Part shown: piece after piece, positions 34,770 to 46,304 of the stretch
How positions within the stretch are numbered: the stretch's first letter is position 1
Layout: each line of letters opens with the position of its first letter
Assembly: GCF_047948215.1 (NCBI RefSeq)
Contig: NC_134455.1
Span: 74,968,689-75,032,688 of the forward strand
From: Lycorma delicatula
Lineage: Eukaryota > Arthropoda > Insecta > Hemiptera > Fulgoridae
Direction: 5' to 3'
DNA length: 64,000 nucleotides
Notes under the pieces: generated by a model
Database searches by the model: none
What the model was told of the DNA's origin: nothing
Seen by the model: the letters and a program-made list of their open reading frames with translations, nothing else
Position numbers and translations under genes: made by a program

Positions 34770-35300
34770 GGGTCGCATAATTCTGGTAACATGTTGCATA
34801 GCATGACAATGATGTATCTCCCTCTGGTCGACTGAAAAAGCCAATGAAGTCATGGAAAAAACTGACCAAGACGTTAGCAGTCGTGAAATCAGTAACAAAC
34901 TAAACATTGAGCACAAACAAATTTAAATCATTTTAAGAGGGTTGGATACAAAAAATATTCGATGTTTTGATGCCGCATGATTTGATAATGAAAAACTCAA
35001 TTGATCGAATTTCCATCTGTGAATCGTTGTCAAAACGAAATCGAGCTATTTTTAAAACGGTTCAATATGTGCAATGAAAAATAGATCACGTAAGACAATA
35101 TTATACGGAAAAGATCGTGATCGAAATAAAATGAAGCTCACAAACAGTGGTAAAGCTTAGATTGACGCCAAGAAAAGGTTATGATGCTTTGTGTGTGGTG
35201 GGATTGGAAAAAAATTGTTCACTATGAGCTGTTACCGTCAGGTCAAACGATTGATTCTAATCTCTACTGTCAACAACTGAAAAGATTACGTCAGATGTTT
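34770..35300 (+). pseudogene. Classical mariner (D34D) transposase remnant
   Basis: Plus-strand pieces match the N-terminal to middle part of mariner transposases, in order: EVMEKTDQDVSSREISNKLN (helix-turn-helix, about 34846-34905), DRISICESLSKRN (about 35003-35040, another frame), IEPFLKR-like and an EKWITYDN-like block (about 35080-35105), then GKAWIDAKK-like and CVWWDWK-like blocks, and YELLPSGQTIDSNLYCQQL (about 35224-35280). Stops and frameshifts abound. The first catalytic block is degraded and the rest of the catalytic domain is missing. Terminal repeats were not found. Confidence 0.6.
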
Positions 35301-37009
35301 TTGTACATATTACACTAATAAATAAATTTTCACTAAAACTTATATTTAGACTTAAATGGAAATTAACTAATTTTTATAAAAAAGGAACCAGATATTTCTC
35401 TATCACACCAATTATTAGAGACGTCTTTCCTAATAATTTTCACAAAATATAAAACTTGTCTTAATCAAATTACGAAAATAACAAATAATTCTTTGAGGAT
35501 TCAAGACTGAAAAAAAAATAATTCTTTACGAAAAAAGATAGGATATCATCCCCGAAATTTCCATCTACGAAATACTGAACTATAGAGAAATATAGAAGAA
35601 GAAAACATTTACAAAGTTTACCAGAAAAGACAAAAGAATCAAAAAAATATTTCACGTCCGGTATCCATAAATGGAAACAATAATAGGGAGTTAAACTATA
35701 TATTTTTTTTTGTTAAACAAAATTTGAATCCTTTTGAAGAAAGGACTCTTCATTTATTTAAATTGGTTAGTAATGGGTGAAATTGTTCAAATGGATCTCA
35801 AAAATAACGCAATCTGACAATTTTGTGCCCATTTTTACTTCCTTTTCTAAATGAATAAAAAATAATTTATCTATCTATATATATTATACATAATACACTG
35901 TTTGTCCGGGAGGTTTTTTATGCGAAATTTCCTTAGCTATCTTTTGATGCTTTTTATTTTTACGTACGATTAAAAATAAAGCTGATATTGGTGGAAAACT
36001 AAATGTCTTTCCTTTATTTAATAATTAACAAATTAAATAGTTAATCGCTTACGTCCACTACGACACACTTTTACTCCACATATTTTTTTCCGAATCCATT
36101 CCAATAATTTATTTGTTGCAGTAAACTTTTTCAAGGTTAAAATTTCTGTTGACTCAGCTATTATTTTATTTTTAATGTTCATATAATTTATTATACTTCA
36201 ACGAATATAATCATTATTCAACCTGTTGTATTGAAAATTCAATTAAAAAATTGTCCTCGATAAATATATATAAGAGTACGTTTCCTAAATTCTGTTAATG
36301 GTTTTTTAAAATATCATTAACATGAATTCACCATACCTAGAATTATTTGGTGTCTATAATTTGGAAATTGTTTAAAAATCATTGAAGTACAGCGTATTAA
36401 CAACGCATAATTAACGATAAGAAACTGTTTGAGTAATATTTTTATCTTCAGTCGAGAAAAGTAGAAACTAACTTTCTGTTTTACTACAATAGAGATCATA
36501 AGCTCCACCAGTTTATTTTAAACCGTATTAAATTTGATTGTTTCACAATAAACGTTAAGTTTGAGAGTTCAAACAAGCTTAGATTTAATTCTCTTTCAAC
36601 CAATATTTAATGCTTCTTCGTCAGATATTAATTTTACTAATTTTTTATTAAATTAAAAAAAAAAAACTCTACTAAACATATCTAACTAATACGAGTGTAA
36701 ATGTACGCGCGTGCACGCAGCGAAAATATTCGTACTTCTCTCAAAATAGAAATCTTAAGCAGAACTCATATTATTTCTTAGCAATTAATTATATTTTACT
36801 ACCAGAAAACTGTTTAAATTTTTAGAACGACTTTCTAAATATATTGTTTCTATTAGAAGAAAGTCATAAAAGTCGACAAAGAGTTTTATAACTTTCCCGG
36901 CCAAGCCTGGTCGACGGACAGCTTTACCTCGACAGACTACTACTAAGAAGAAAAATTAAATGGAACATTAAGATTTATAAATATGTATGTAAAGAATTGT
37001 ATTAAAAAA
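35301..37009. other. AT-rich intergenic DNA, no gene seen
   Basis: No supportable coding. A short relic of dispersed repeat family B begins near 36895 (gacagactactac, ttattcaactctttga). Confidence 0.6.
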
Positions 37010-37420
37010 ATTATTCAACTCTTTGAATAGAATTTTGACAGTGATCGTATCTTGCCAGAAGATCTTTAGTATTTCGTCCGGGATGAGACTGAAAATCAAA
37101 GAAAGTAGTCCATTTCCTTGTCTTAATCCTGTTTTAATTTCGAAGGGAGCACCTAGATATACTCTGAATTTAACTTTAGACGTTGTGTTTGAGGGTTAGC
37201 TGTGAGTTTGGTTGTTTTGTTATCTATCCCGTATTCATTCATCTTTATAGCAATGTCAAAGATTCGATGTCATTTTGAAGTCCACAAATGTAATAAATGA
37301 TGTTCTGTTTCAGCTTTTTAATTCATTTCAGGATGAGTTTCAAATATAGGATTTGCTCTGGTCATGATAAGCCCATCCTTAATCCTCCTCATTGTATGTT
37401 TATTTTAGTATTTTTTTTTC
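37010..37420 (-). pseudogene. LINE reverse-transcriptase fragment
   Basis: On the minus strand, pieces read HHLLHLWTSK / VDFK-like (motif A region, about 37275-37300), IAIKMNEYGIDNK (about 37220-37260), FRVYLGAPFEIKTGLRQGN-like (about 37110-37170; motif B GLRQG) and FSLIPDEILK (about 37065-37095). This is the motif A to B portion of an RTE/CR1-type reverse transcriptase, only about 130 residues. Stops and shifts are present, and no LINE ends are visible. Confidence 0.55.
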
Positions 37421-37999
37421 TAAAGTAAAGATTAACTTATGTAAAAAAAAATTATCTAATTAAAAATTAACTTATCTAAATAAAACATCATAATTTTCTT
37501 AAATATTTCGAGTGAAAACCACTTTGAATTCTAGAATAATACTATTAAATCTAATATAAAGCAATGAAAAAGAAACATATAAAAATACTTCAGACCATCT
37601 GGTGGTCTTTTTTTTTTTAAATAAAAGTAAATCATCGAAATGATCCTATTTGGTGAAGAAAAGATTTGAACATAAATAAAATAAAAAGTTATAAAATTGA
37701 TCATTACAGACGATGTTGCTAGACTTTCGTGGAATTTTCAAACAGCTTAAAATTTATTTCTTTTCCAATAATAAAATTGAAAATTATTGTTATCTTTACT
37801 AAATTTCCCTTAATAAATAGTGTAGCAATATAATGCATTGTTCTGTAGTAATTAATTTGTTACTTTCCAAGTTTTACTTATAGCTATGATGCATGTAAAG
37901 CATTGAGAAACAAGTGGTACTAGTCAGATTGGTTTCTCCGTGAGTATTAATGTTCATTAGACGGTCAGTTCCTGTGGAAAATAAATGATTTTGTAACTC
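37421..37999. other. AT-rich intergenic DNA, no gene seen
   Basis: Nothing recognised. Confidence 0.6.
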
Positions 38000-38747
38000 T
38001 TAGGACCTAAGATTTCGGTCGCCACACTCCTCGGTAGACATTTCCATCAGTGTATTTACACAACCTGCTATCGCTTTCGTATGGCCTTCCAATCACGACC
38101 GCATACCATAACTTACAACCCTCAACTATCAAATTAACCGATTCGCGGAAGCGGGATCCCTGCGTCTTTCACTAATACCGAAGGTTTCACACAAAAAATC
38201 TTCCTACATCTAACTTCACTTAGACTATACACTCAGATCATTACTTGATTGAGTCTTTAACACCGAAAATACTATCCTCACACCAACAAAACAAGTGTTG
38301 TTTGCAACAATGACAACGTTTCCTAAAATTCAGTTTACTTTCGATTTACCTAAAGATTAAGAAACCGATTCCCCAAATTTAATAAGTCTCTATTGAAAAT
38401 ATTCCCTATTTCTCTCTGTTCTGGTCCGCTTTCGGGAGCGAGGTCAATGCCTACATCCTCCCACACCGCAGAGTACTCCCACACACCCATTCTCATCGTA
38501 ACACCGAATATCTCAGCTAACCGGGGCTCGATGCCAAAACTCCTACCTTGGAGAAGTAATCACCCAGATGGGCTCGTAGCCATTCGGGTTGCTGTTATAT
38601 CTACATCTATAATATCATCAGACCTCCCTTAGTCATCCTCCGCAAGGCTAAGAATCTAAGGAAGCCACCAACTATGTTCCATTCCCTTACGGTTTTCTAA
38701 TTAACTTGCTGATCAAAACCAGAATTGATCCTCACAAGCTCTATAGG

Positions 38748-38780
<33 letters not shown>

Positions 38781-38995
38781 AACGTACATCATCAATGGCT
38801 GTACACTCGGGATATCTCGAAAAGTAGCATGTCCAAAAAAAAACTGTTTAACATGCCGATTGGGGGAAATTCACCTAACTACCTGCATACTTCTCACATC
38901 AAGATAAATACCATGCTTGTAACGGTCATTGGACGATTCTGTCTCTAACTTACCTGCTATAAATGGAAACCTGGGTTGTCTATTTATTTTATGCG
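38000..38995 (-). mobile_element. 5'-truncated R1-clade LINE (ORF2 tail and 3' UTR)
   Basis: It runs antiparallel to 31530-32735. On the minus strand it starts with gacaacccaggtttcc (ORF2 GFHL region), then YKHGIYLDVRSM-like and SPNRHVKQF-like codons, and then the 3' region with tggcatcgagccccggtta, gggaggatgtaggcattgac and, at the end, gtggcgaccg. A (GCT/GCA)n-rich tract at 38748-38780 is private to this copy. Confidence 0.75.
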
Positions 38996-39239
38996 TTCAG
39001 AGGTAAGTCAGCATACCTCTGGTATTATCAGAGGAAATACTACCAAACAGGGCAATGAGAAAATATTTCATTCTAAACTTACCTCAGTAATTTCCGGATG
39101 ATTTTTCTTTTTTTTTTAAGAAAAGCTATACTACAATTGGAAATGCTTGGTGTCTCGCGTCAGATCGCCTACTATATTGTGATATAAAATTTCTTATAAA
39201 GGAAAATGTGGTTACTTATTTACCAACCCTAAACTACCG

Positions 39240-39960
39240 TAAAATGATGTAAAAAAAACCCAGCAGAGTTGCAAATCTGGGCTAATGAGAGCTTTACTAT
39301 CGACAGACTACTACTTAGGGTGAAAATTAAGTGAGAATTAAAATAAATTACTAGTAAAAAATTATATTAAAAAAATTACACGACTCTCTGAGTAAAATTT
39401 TGGGATAAGGGACACATAGTGAACGTAATCCACTCCTTAATCAATTGCAATCAATATTAAATGCTATCCATAATTAAAAATCATCGCATAAAATCTGTTA
39501 ATTCAGTCTAGAGTCTTTTCATAAGTAAAAAGATAACTGACGAAGAAAAGAAAAAAAACGAAAGGATTATTATTCATCACTCTTGAATTAAATTATCCTA
39601 GTAAATAACCAAAGTGAACACTAATGTAATCTAATGTAATGGAATCATCTAATTAGTAAAAGAATGCGAGTTCAGAAACTATATGAAAGAAAAAAGTCAC
39701 CCCCTCCCATTATAGGGGTTTAAATATGAACGAGCTTCAGAAGAAAATATTTTAGCTATCTAAGAGATATTTTATTAACTGACAAAAATTTACATACAAA
39801 ATTTTGACATAAGGGATCCACAAGGTTCATATCTCGGTGCTCCAAAGACTAACTGTGAGCAAAATGGCACTAATGCTTATACAGAAATCAAACTTCATCT
39901 AAATCGGTCCATCCAATCTGGAAATATGAAACAAAAAAACCGGCCAATATATATATATAT
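39240..39960 (+). repeat. Dispersed repeat family B, two further copies
   Basis: 39240-39560 and 39780-39960 each match 4080-4360 (gacagactactactta, aaaattttgggataaggg, aaatcggtccatccaatctg). They lie in the same orientation about 430 bp apart. Non-coding. Confidence 0.5.
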
Positions 39961-40037
39961 TTTTTTTGAGGGAGTCGTGAAAGATTTTCAAAAATTTTGA
40001 CATGCAAAATTTGACCTGATTACCATACTTTCCCGTA

Positions 40038-41035
40038 TACAGGTGTCCCACGAAGAAACGGAGATATTTTCAGGACATTTTCTACTGGGGAAAATAATAA
40101 AAAAAATGTAATAAGCATTATTTTTAAACATTCTTCGGTGTATCAGCATTTACGTACGAAAGAGTCATCTTCGACGTGTTCGATTTCTGTTAACGTGAAG
40201 TAAATGATCGTGTTACTGATGAAAATCGTAAGATTCAGTATGTTAGGCGTAGCCCAGGCACTAGTACAAGGCAAATTTTATGACGCGGTGGGTTGTCAAA
40301 GAACAAAGTGTGGTGCATCTTACGCAAAAAAAATCTTTATCCTTTCCGCCTGCAGAAGGTTCAAATTTTCAGCCAACAGATTATCCCCAGCGATTTTTGT
40401 CATCGGCTTCTAACCAACTCTGATAAGGTAAACTCAGTTCTAAACGGCGTTTTCAATTCTAAAAACGGTAATTTATGGAGAGAAGACAATCCACATGGTA
40501 CTGTGGAAACTAATTTCCAACATACGTTTCGCACTAATGTTTGGTGGGGCATTAGTTATGACAAAATTCTGGGACCGTTTGTTTTCAATGAAAACCTTAC
40601 GGGAGATGCATACGTTCATTTCTAGAAAAATAATTTTCCGGCGCTTTTGGAGGATAATTTTCCGGCATCTTTACAAACTAGATTGCAACTGATTTTCCAG
40701 CACTATGGTGCAACGCCACTTTTTTCTTTAATAGCTAGAAATCACATGAATGCTAATTTCTTAAACTGGATTGGACTTGGTGACCAGTCAATTGGTCACC
40801 ACGATCATCTGGCTTAATGCCACTAGATTACTTCATTTGGGGCCACATGAAAACGATAGTATACCGACAAAAAGTTAATACTGAAGAAAAGTTTCTCATT
40901 AAAATATGAAATGCTATTGAATTTGTATGAAACGATCCCGAGATGATACGGAAAGCCACCGGAAATATTTTTCGTCGGGCAGAGCTGTGGAGGAGAGAAT
41001 TTCGAACAATTACTGTAACTGACGTTTGTTAATCT
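40038..41035 (+). mobile_element. Degenerate Tc1/mariner-type transposon (DUF4817-class)
   Basis: The left end has the family-typical caggtgtcccacgaagaaac. Protein pieces on + in order: SKNKVWCILRKKNLYPFRLQ (about 40296-40355), CHRLLTNSDK, GNLWREDNPHGTVETNFQHT and FRTNVWWGISYDK (40460-40570), ILGPFVFNENLTGDAYVHF to 40622, YGATPLFSLIARNHMNANFLNW (about 40702-40768; the QDGA block is damaged), and IEFV...NDPEMIRKATGNIFRRAELW (about 40917-40995). At least four frameshifts or stops are present. The third catalytic block is scrambled. Confidence 0.7.
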
Positions 41036-41239
41036 ATTTCCATTTGCCTCATGTATTTTATTTTTTTCGTTTGTTTGTCGTGTATGCTCACATTTTTATT
41101 TTACCTGCTACTGGCGCAGAATGGACTAATGGTGGTGCGCCGGGCGGCTGCGCACGGCGATTCTCTCCGGCTAGAAGCAGCCTGTTGTCAATTAAATTAC
41201 AAATTATTTCATTTAATTTCTAAGCGTTTTATTAGTATT

Positions 41240-41338
41240 TTTATTTATTATTATGCTCAAAAACCATTATACGCCCACAACGCTTCCGTTAGTTAGTTCT
41301 TGATGGCGCCACTGAAACGCTGTATCGAAATAAGAAAA
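41240..41338 (+). repeat. Inverted repeat arm left of the Helitron remnant
   Basis: It contains cgcccacaacgcttc, gttagttagttctt and gatggcgccactgaaa. The reverse complement, with few differences, is at 42958-43058. The pair surrounds the helicase-like region symmetrically. Confidence 0.75.
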
Positions 41339-41384
41339 TAAATAAATAAAATTTTAAATATAATCTAACAAAACTTAACCTACG

Positions 41385-41450
41385 CTCGTTTCGCTCGCTA
41401 ACCTTGACTAGCAAGCAAAGCGAGGATAGGTTAGGCTTGGTTAGATTATG
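41385..41450. repeat. Hairpin of two inverted 27-bp segments
   Basis: taacctacgctcgtttcgct and agcaaagcgaggataggtta are imperfect inverted copies, facing each other about 8 bp apart. The segment lies between the left inverted arm and the Helitron 3' terminus. Confidence 0.55.
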
Positions 41451-41470
41451 TTTATAATTTTATTCATTTA

Positions 41471-42955
41471 CTAGCTCTACCCGCCACGCTTCGCTGTGGC
41501 ACATTGTGGTTGCATGGATGTGAAATGAGAAACAAAACAAAGCATACGTTTCATAGAAGTTTAATTTTGCAATACTTGTGGATACACAATATTTTTTGTT
41601 TTTCCACGGTCTGCGTAGATAATAAAGGCTATCTGGTTTGCCGACTCGGGAACACGCAACATACAGTTGCCCATGTGAGAAGCAATCCGCATCTAAATCT
41701 AAACCACACAATTCTAAAGATTGACCTTGAGCTTTATTGATTGTGATTGCAAATGCCAATCGAATTGGGAATTGCAATCTTTTAAATTAAAATGGTGTAT
41801 CGGTCGGGATTATGGGTATTCGAGGAATGAGGACATCTTCACCTTTGAAAGGCCTCGTTAAAATCGTTACTTCCACTATTTATTCATCAATTTCTTAACT
41901 GCAAGTCGCGTGCCGTTGCAGAGTTTTGGCTGATTAATATTCCGCAACAAGATAATTGTCATTTTTTGATCGAACCGTTGCTAGAATCAATCTAATGAGG
42001 AATGTTTTCCCAGTTCCTCCTGGCGCATCCAAGAAGAAGGTCCCCCCAACTCCGTCATTTATCATTTGCATTATGCAATCATAAATGCCTTTCTGTTCAC
42101 GTGTTAATTTGGGAATGTTTGATTGGACATATGACTGAAGATCACCAATGTAGTAACTCTGTTCACGGCGTAAATTCACATCAAATGAAGCAATCACAGC
42201 TCGGGTGGGTGCTGGCATTCCCAATTGACTAAGAACTTTATTTGCAATAGCTAAGCACTTGTCTTCAATATTTATCAATGCTTCGTTGTAAATGCCTTCT
42301 GTAAATTCCATGGTCATATTGGTATTTTCTAGGCGTACTCTATGCAAAATATCCTTAGCCATATGGGATCGATATCTTTCCCATAACTCTGTGGGAGATG
42401 AAGGGAAGCAAGCGGTCTTATAATATAATATAATTGCGAATAATGCGCGAATTTGGTTTGGATGTGCAGTGTTGCACGCGTCATTAATACATATATCCCA
42501 CTGTTGGTCGTTTTCTAATAAATTCAGAGCTTGGTGAAAGGCGCAGCTCAATCACGACACGATCACACAAAAGTACCTCGATTAAAGTGAATATTTAATT
42601 CAGATTGTATAATAATCTGAATCAGATGCAAGTGGATACGTTTTTTTTTTTGTTAATAAACAATGTAATTGGGAACAGGTATTGTTTCAAATGTGATTAC
42701 GGCTGTCGTTAGCTAGTATAGCGAGTGTTCCCCTCGCTTCCGGCAGATGGCGCGGTCACTGGTACACAGCTGACCGTTAAAAAAACTTTTTTCTCGTGGT
42801 CGCGGGTATGTGACTGATGCGAAAAATAGATAAAAACAATCTTTGATGAAGGTTATATATCGTGCTAAAATTTGAGCTCAATCGGTGCAGAACATTTTGA
42901 GTTTTTGAAGCCGTACACAAACGAACTTAACATTTTTATTTATATAAATTTTCTT
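41471..42955 (-). mobile_element. Deleted Helitron (rolling-circle transposon) remnant
   Basis: On the minus strand the 3' terminus is canonical. A short palindrome (gccac...gtggc) is followed 8 nt later by CTAG and then T, at 41471-41474. The 5' side near 42870-42955 has the typical insect Helitron opening (tttatataaataaaaatg, then a caccgattgagctcaaattt-like block), but the terminal TC is not certain. Inside are two pieces of the Pif1-type helicase; the Rep nuclease is absent. The element is therefore a deletion derivative. Confidence 0.75.
41475..42551 (-). pseudogene. Helitron Pif1-family helicase, internally deleted
   Basis: The segment 41934-42551 (minus) has WERYRSHMAKDILHR, LTREQKGIYDCIM and the Walker A motif in FFLDAPGGTGKTFLIR, then stops shortly after. 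A second segment (about 41480-41900) resumes at the C-terminal helicase motifs: a damaged RIPIIPTD, then [20 protein letters not shown] and [16 protein letters not shown] (motif VI). Everything between Walker A and the C-terminal motifs, including Walker B, is missing. The protein cannot hydrolyse ATP. In Helitrons this helicase unwinds DNA during rolling-circle transposition. Confidence 0.8.
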
Positions 42956-42957
42956 GT

Positions 42958-43058
42958 TTCAATAAGCATTTCAGTGGCGCCATCTAAGAACTAACTAACT
43001 ATAGAAGCGTTGTGGGCATATAACGGATTTTGACCATTATTATTTATTTATTTTTTTT
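42958..43058 (-). repeat. Inverted repeat arm right of the Helitron remnant
   Basis: Partner of 41240-41338: ttcagtggcgccatct, aagaactaactaac, gaagcgttgtgggc. The match even runs on into the A/T-rich flanks on both sides. Confidence 0.75.
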
Positions 43059-43569
43059 AAATTTAATTTTATTAATAAAAAAAGGAATTATTAATTAATT
43101 ATTAGCAGTAAAAAAAGGATTCTTTATTTAGAGGGAGAGAGTCGTTGGCGCGCCAATAGCAGCAGCTGAATCGGCAACTAACACACACAGAAGACTATAC
43201 GAAGCTAACTCCCTGATATCAATATGCTAGTGTTACATTACATTTTTATTAAAAACTATTAAATTCTGCATCTACTCATTCCTTAAGCCTATTTTAAATA
43301 TTAAAATACAAAAAGGTTCAGAAAAATCTTTTCTAACATTTCTTTTTTAAAAATATTTCTCTAAAATGCTTAATATTCTCACAGACATGAGGATACGGAT
43401 ACGTCGAAGATCAAGGGAGCAAAGCCTCTGACTGGTTAGTGCTATATCAAGAATAATATTAGGCGTAGAATGAATAATACGATTTTCTGTCAATTGTTCG
43501 TCTGTTTTGCTTCAATAAAAACCGATTTTTAAACGTTTTTATTTACATTTTATTGGCTGTATTTACATT
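43059..43569. other. Intergenic, no gene seen
   Basis: AT-rich with a short GC-richer patch (43130-43220) containing ggcgcgcc. No coding or known repeat is recognised. Confidence 0.5.
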
Positions 43570-43900
43570 AATTTTTTCATAATAAAATTCTCTACAAGCT
43601 TTGTTAATGGGGTTACAGTTCTGGGATCTGTTTTATCCTATTTCCCAGCTCAAATTACATAAGAAACCACCGACTTTACTCCTTGATTGGGGTCCCAAAA
43701 ATTACAGTAGGGCTTCTTTTTATTAGATCAGAAATCCAGGGGAAATCTTTCGCTAGCCGTAACTTGATAGCAAAGCGTTTCCAGTTCTATATTTATACAA
43801 ACTTTTTTCATTATTTCTCCAGTAGAAAATGTCCTGAAAGTTTCTTAATTTCTTGCTGGGAGATTCTGTATAATACACTATATATTTATTTAAATAAGGA
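43570..43900 (-). repeat. Mariner-type terminal segment (solo end or MITE)
   Basis: On the minus strand, tttcaggacattttctactgg and the following bases match the left end of the transposon at 40038. The later block acggctagcgaaagattt resembles the long terminal repeat of the element at 48877-51421 (gcggctagtgaaggattt). No transposase is present, so it is a decayed end or a short non-autonomous derivative. Confidence 0.5.
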
Positions 43901-44349
43901 TTTAAAACTATCCCCACTTTGAAGAAAATATATATTTCAAGTCAATAGATTGAAATAATCAAATATTCGAAAACAATAACATGAACTTTTATGAAACTAT
44001 TTCCGAAAACTTACAATTACACTGGGATGTATAACTATCCAGACTGCTTACATCCGCGCTAGCCAACTAAAAAAAAAAATGAATTCACTATCTAACAAAT
44101 CTAATATAGTATTCAATTAATGAATCGCTTCAAATTAAATTTATTGATAATTTTCTGTAATTGATAAATTACGTATCATAATTTTTATCGATCTTTGTTT
44201 TTACTGGGTTTTCTAATTGTCTTTTTTGTAGTCGTACAGCACAAAAAAATACGTAATTTTATGCCTAGTTTACACTAATTATAAAGTTAAAGTCTGAAAA
44301 GATTGATAATTTTATTTATTTATTTACTTATTTCAATATGGCATTTAAG
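43901..44349. other. AT-rich intergenic DNA, no gene seen
   Basis: Nothing recognised. Confidence 0.55.
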
Positions 44350-44770
44350 CAGCGCCGTAACCAGTGCTTACTTCGACAAAATAGGCGTTTTGGCATCCAT
44401 CCCCAGTTAGCTGAGATATTCGGTGTTAGGATGAGAATGGATGTGTGGAGTACTCTGTGATGGTGCTGCGGTGTGGGAGGGTGTAGGCATTGACCTCGCT
44501 CCCGAAAGCGGACTAGAGCAGAGAGAAATAGGGAATATTTTCAATAGAGACTTATTAAATTTGGTGAATCGGTTTCTTAATCTTTAGGTAAATCAAGAGT
44601 AATTTAAATATCAGTAAATTGAATTTTAGGAAAAGTTGTCGTTGTTGCGAACAACACTTGTTTTATTGATATGAGGATTCCGTGTTTAAGGATTCAACTG
44701 GTCCTAATACTTTAACTGGTCAAGAATGATCTCTGATGTAATGCCTTGCATCCAGGGCGGTCTCACGGAA
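44350..44770 (+). mobile_element. 3'-UTR-only fragment of the R1-clade LINE family
   Basis: It matches 32010-32390 and the inverted copy at 38000-38700: gcttacttcgacaaaatagg, gttttggcatcc, gtgtggagtactctgtgatg, gggagggtgtaggcattgac, taggtaaatcaagagtaa. Coding sequence is absent, indicating severe 5' truncation. Confidence 0.75.
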
Positions 44771-44844
44771 AGTTCATGATTGTTTGCTTATCGCTATAGA
44801 ATGGTAGGAGCGACAAAAAATGCAATTCTACAGAGATTCTTTAT

Positions 44845-44931
44845 TTAAAACGATTACTTGATATTGAAGATCATAAACGAAGATCAACATTAAATCAAGT
44901 ACAGATAAAAGACTTTTTTAAGAAGAAATAA
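44845..44931 (+). other. Possible transposase C-terminal tail with PIP-box-like motif
   Basis: A 28-residue in-frame tail ends ...LNQVQIKDFFKKK followed by TAA. QxxIxxFF is the consensus of PCNA-interacting motifs and is found at the ends of some pogo/Tigger-type transposases. There is no upstream domain to support it, so it may be chance. Confidence 0.25.
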
Positions 44932-45432
44932 TATTCTCAAAGACATATTTTGATTACTGTCTGCCACTAATTTTTTTCTATTAAACATGATGTAATTGTT
45001 TTAATTTTTAAGTAATTATATTTTTTTATAGCACACAGTAACTTAACTCAATTTCTCTTCAATTAAGTTTTTAAATGTCATTTTTTAAAAATCAGAAAAT
45101 CAATAAATTTTAATTTCTTTCAGATAAATTTTGTGAATTATGATTTTTTTATCAACAAATTTTTACTCATATGATATTTTTTTATGTATTACTCTGTTTT
45201 TTATTATGTTTTTACGCATGTTTTTATTATGTTCAGTAATTTTTTTAATTTTACTGAAATACATTTGTTTTTTTTAAATATTTTCGTGTTTTTCTTTAAA
45301 TTGCAATAGTTCACCGAGCCCTCAAATTTTGGAATTTTAATTAAGCTCATTTCCCGTCGTCTTAAAATGGTGAAATTTTACACAGCCACGTAAGTCGGGT
45401 CACAATACAATATTCTGTTAATTTCATACATT

Positions 45433-45472
<40 letters not shown>

Positions 45473-46250
45473 GTATATGTCTAAATATAATACAAGGAGA
45501 ACTTCTTGAGGAAGGGAGCTGAAGATTTAGCTATCAATCGGTTGATTTTTACAATCGATTCATTGTTAGAAGAGCAGGAGATGGCTGTGTTAAAGTGGAT
45601 TTTAATACAACTGGTGTAAAAACTTTATGTATGCTAATCATCTGATTTAATTATAATAACTCGTATCATTTATACCCTTGTGTGTGTGCGCACACACACA
45701 AAGTATTAACTAAGAATGGCAATCATTAAATAATTTTTCCAGAGTTATACATAAAAAAATTAAATTTAGCAATGCTAATACCCCTAAAAGGACTATTTTT
45801 CGATATGAGACTATTATATCAAAGGGATCCCAGAAAGCTGTCATGGAGAACAATTAAAATATTTTAAATGGGAAGGTTAAGACTGTGACACATTATTTTA
45901 ATGATAAATAAAACAAATTTGACGTAAAAAACTTTCTTATACTACCTTTTAAAAAACTACTCAATTATGAAACACTAAAAAAAAAAGAAATAAATTTTAG
46001 TAAATGCTTCTATCTCAAAACGATCTATTTTCCGGTGTAAGACTATTACTTAGAGTGTACTATTGAGCACTTTTTAAGGTAGCTATGTAAAAATAGATAA
46101 CATTTAAAATGTTTGAGTTGCTTCCTATAAGAACGTTGTGGTGGTCTCATAAGGAAAATAGATCATTTTAAGGTAGGATCATTTGCTAAATTTTATTTTT
46201 TCTATGTTCAACAGTTGAAAAGTTGTTTAAAGGTTCTCATGTTACACGCT

Positions 46251-46304
46251 GTATGTATATGTGTGTGTGTGTGTGTGCGCGCGCGCGCGCGTGCGCGCGC
46301 GTGT
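46251..46304. repeat. 54-bp alternating purine-pyrimidine tract (GT)n(GC)n
   Basis: Every step alternates purine and pyrimidine from gtatgtatat through (gt)n into (gc)n. Such tracts can adopt Z-DNA under supercoiling. It is otherwise an ordinary microsatellite. Confidence 0.85.

Noticed and set aside
41026..41296. Small hydrophobic frames after the mariner-type element
   Set aside because: They cross the transposon end, a GC-rich patch and the inverted repeat arm; no domain and no conserved start.
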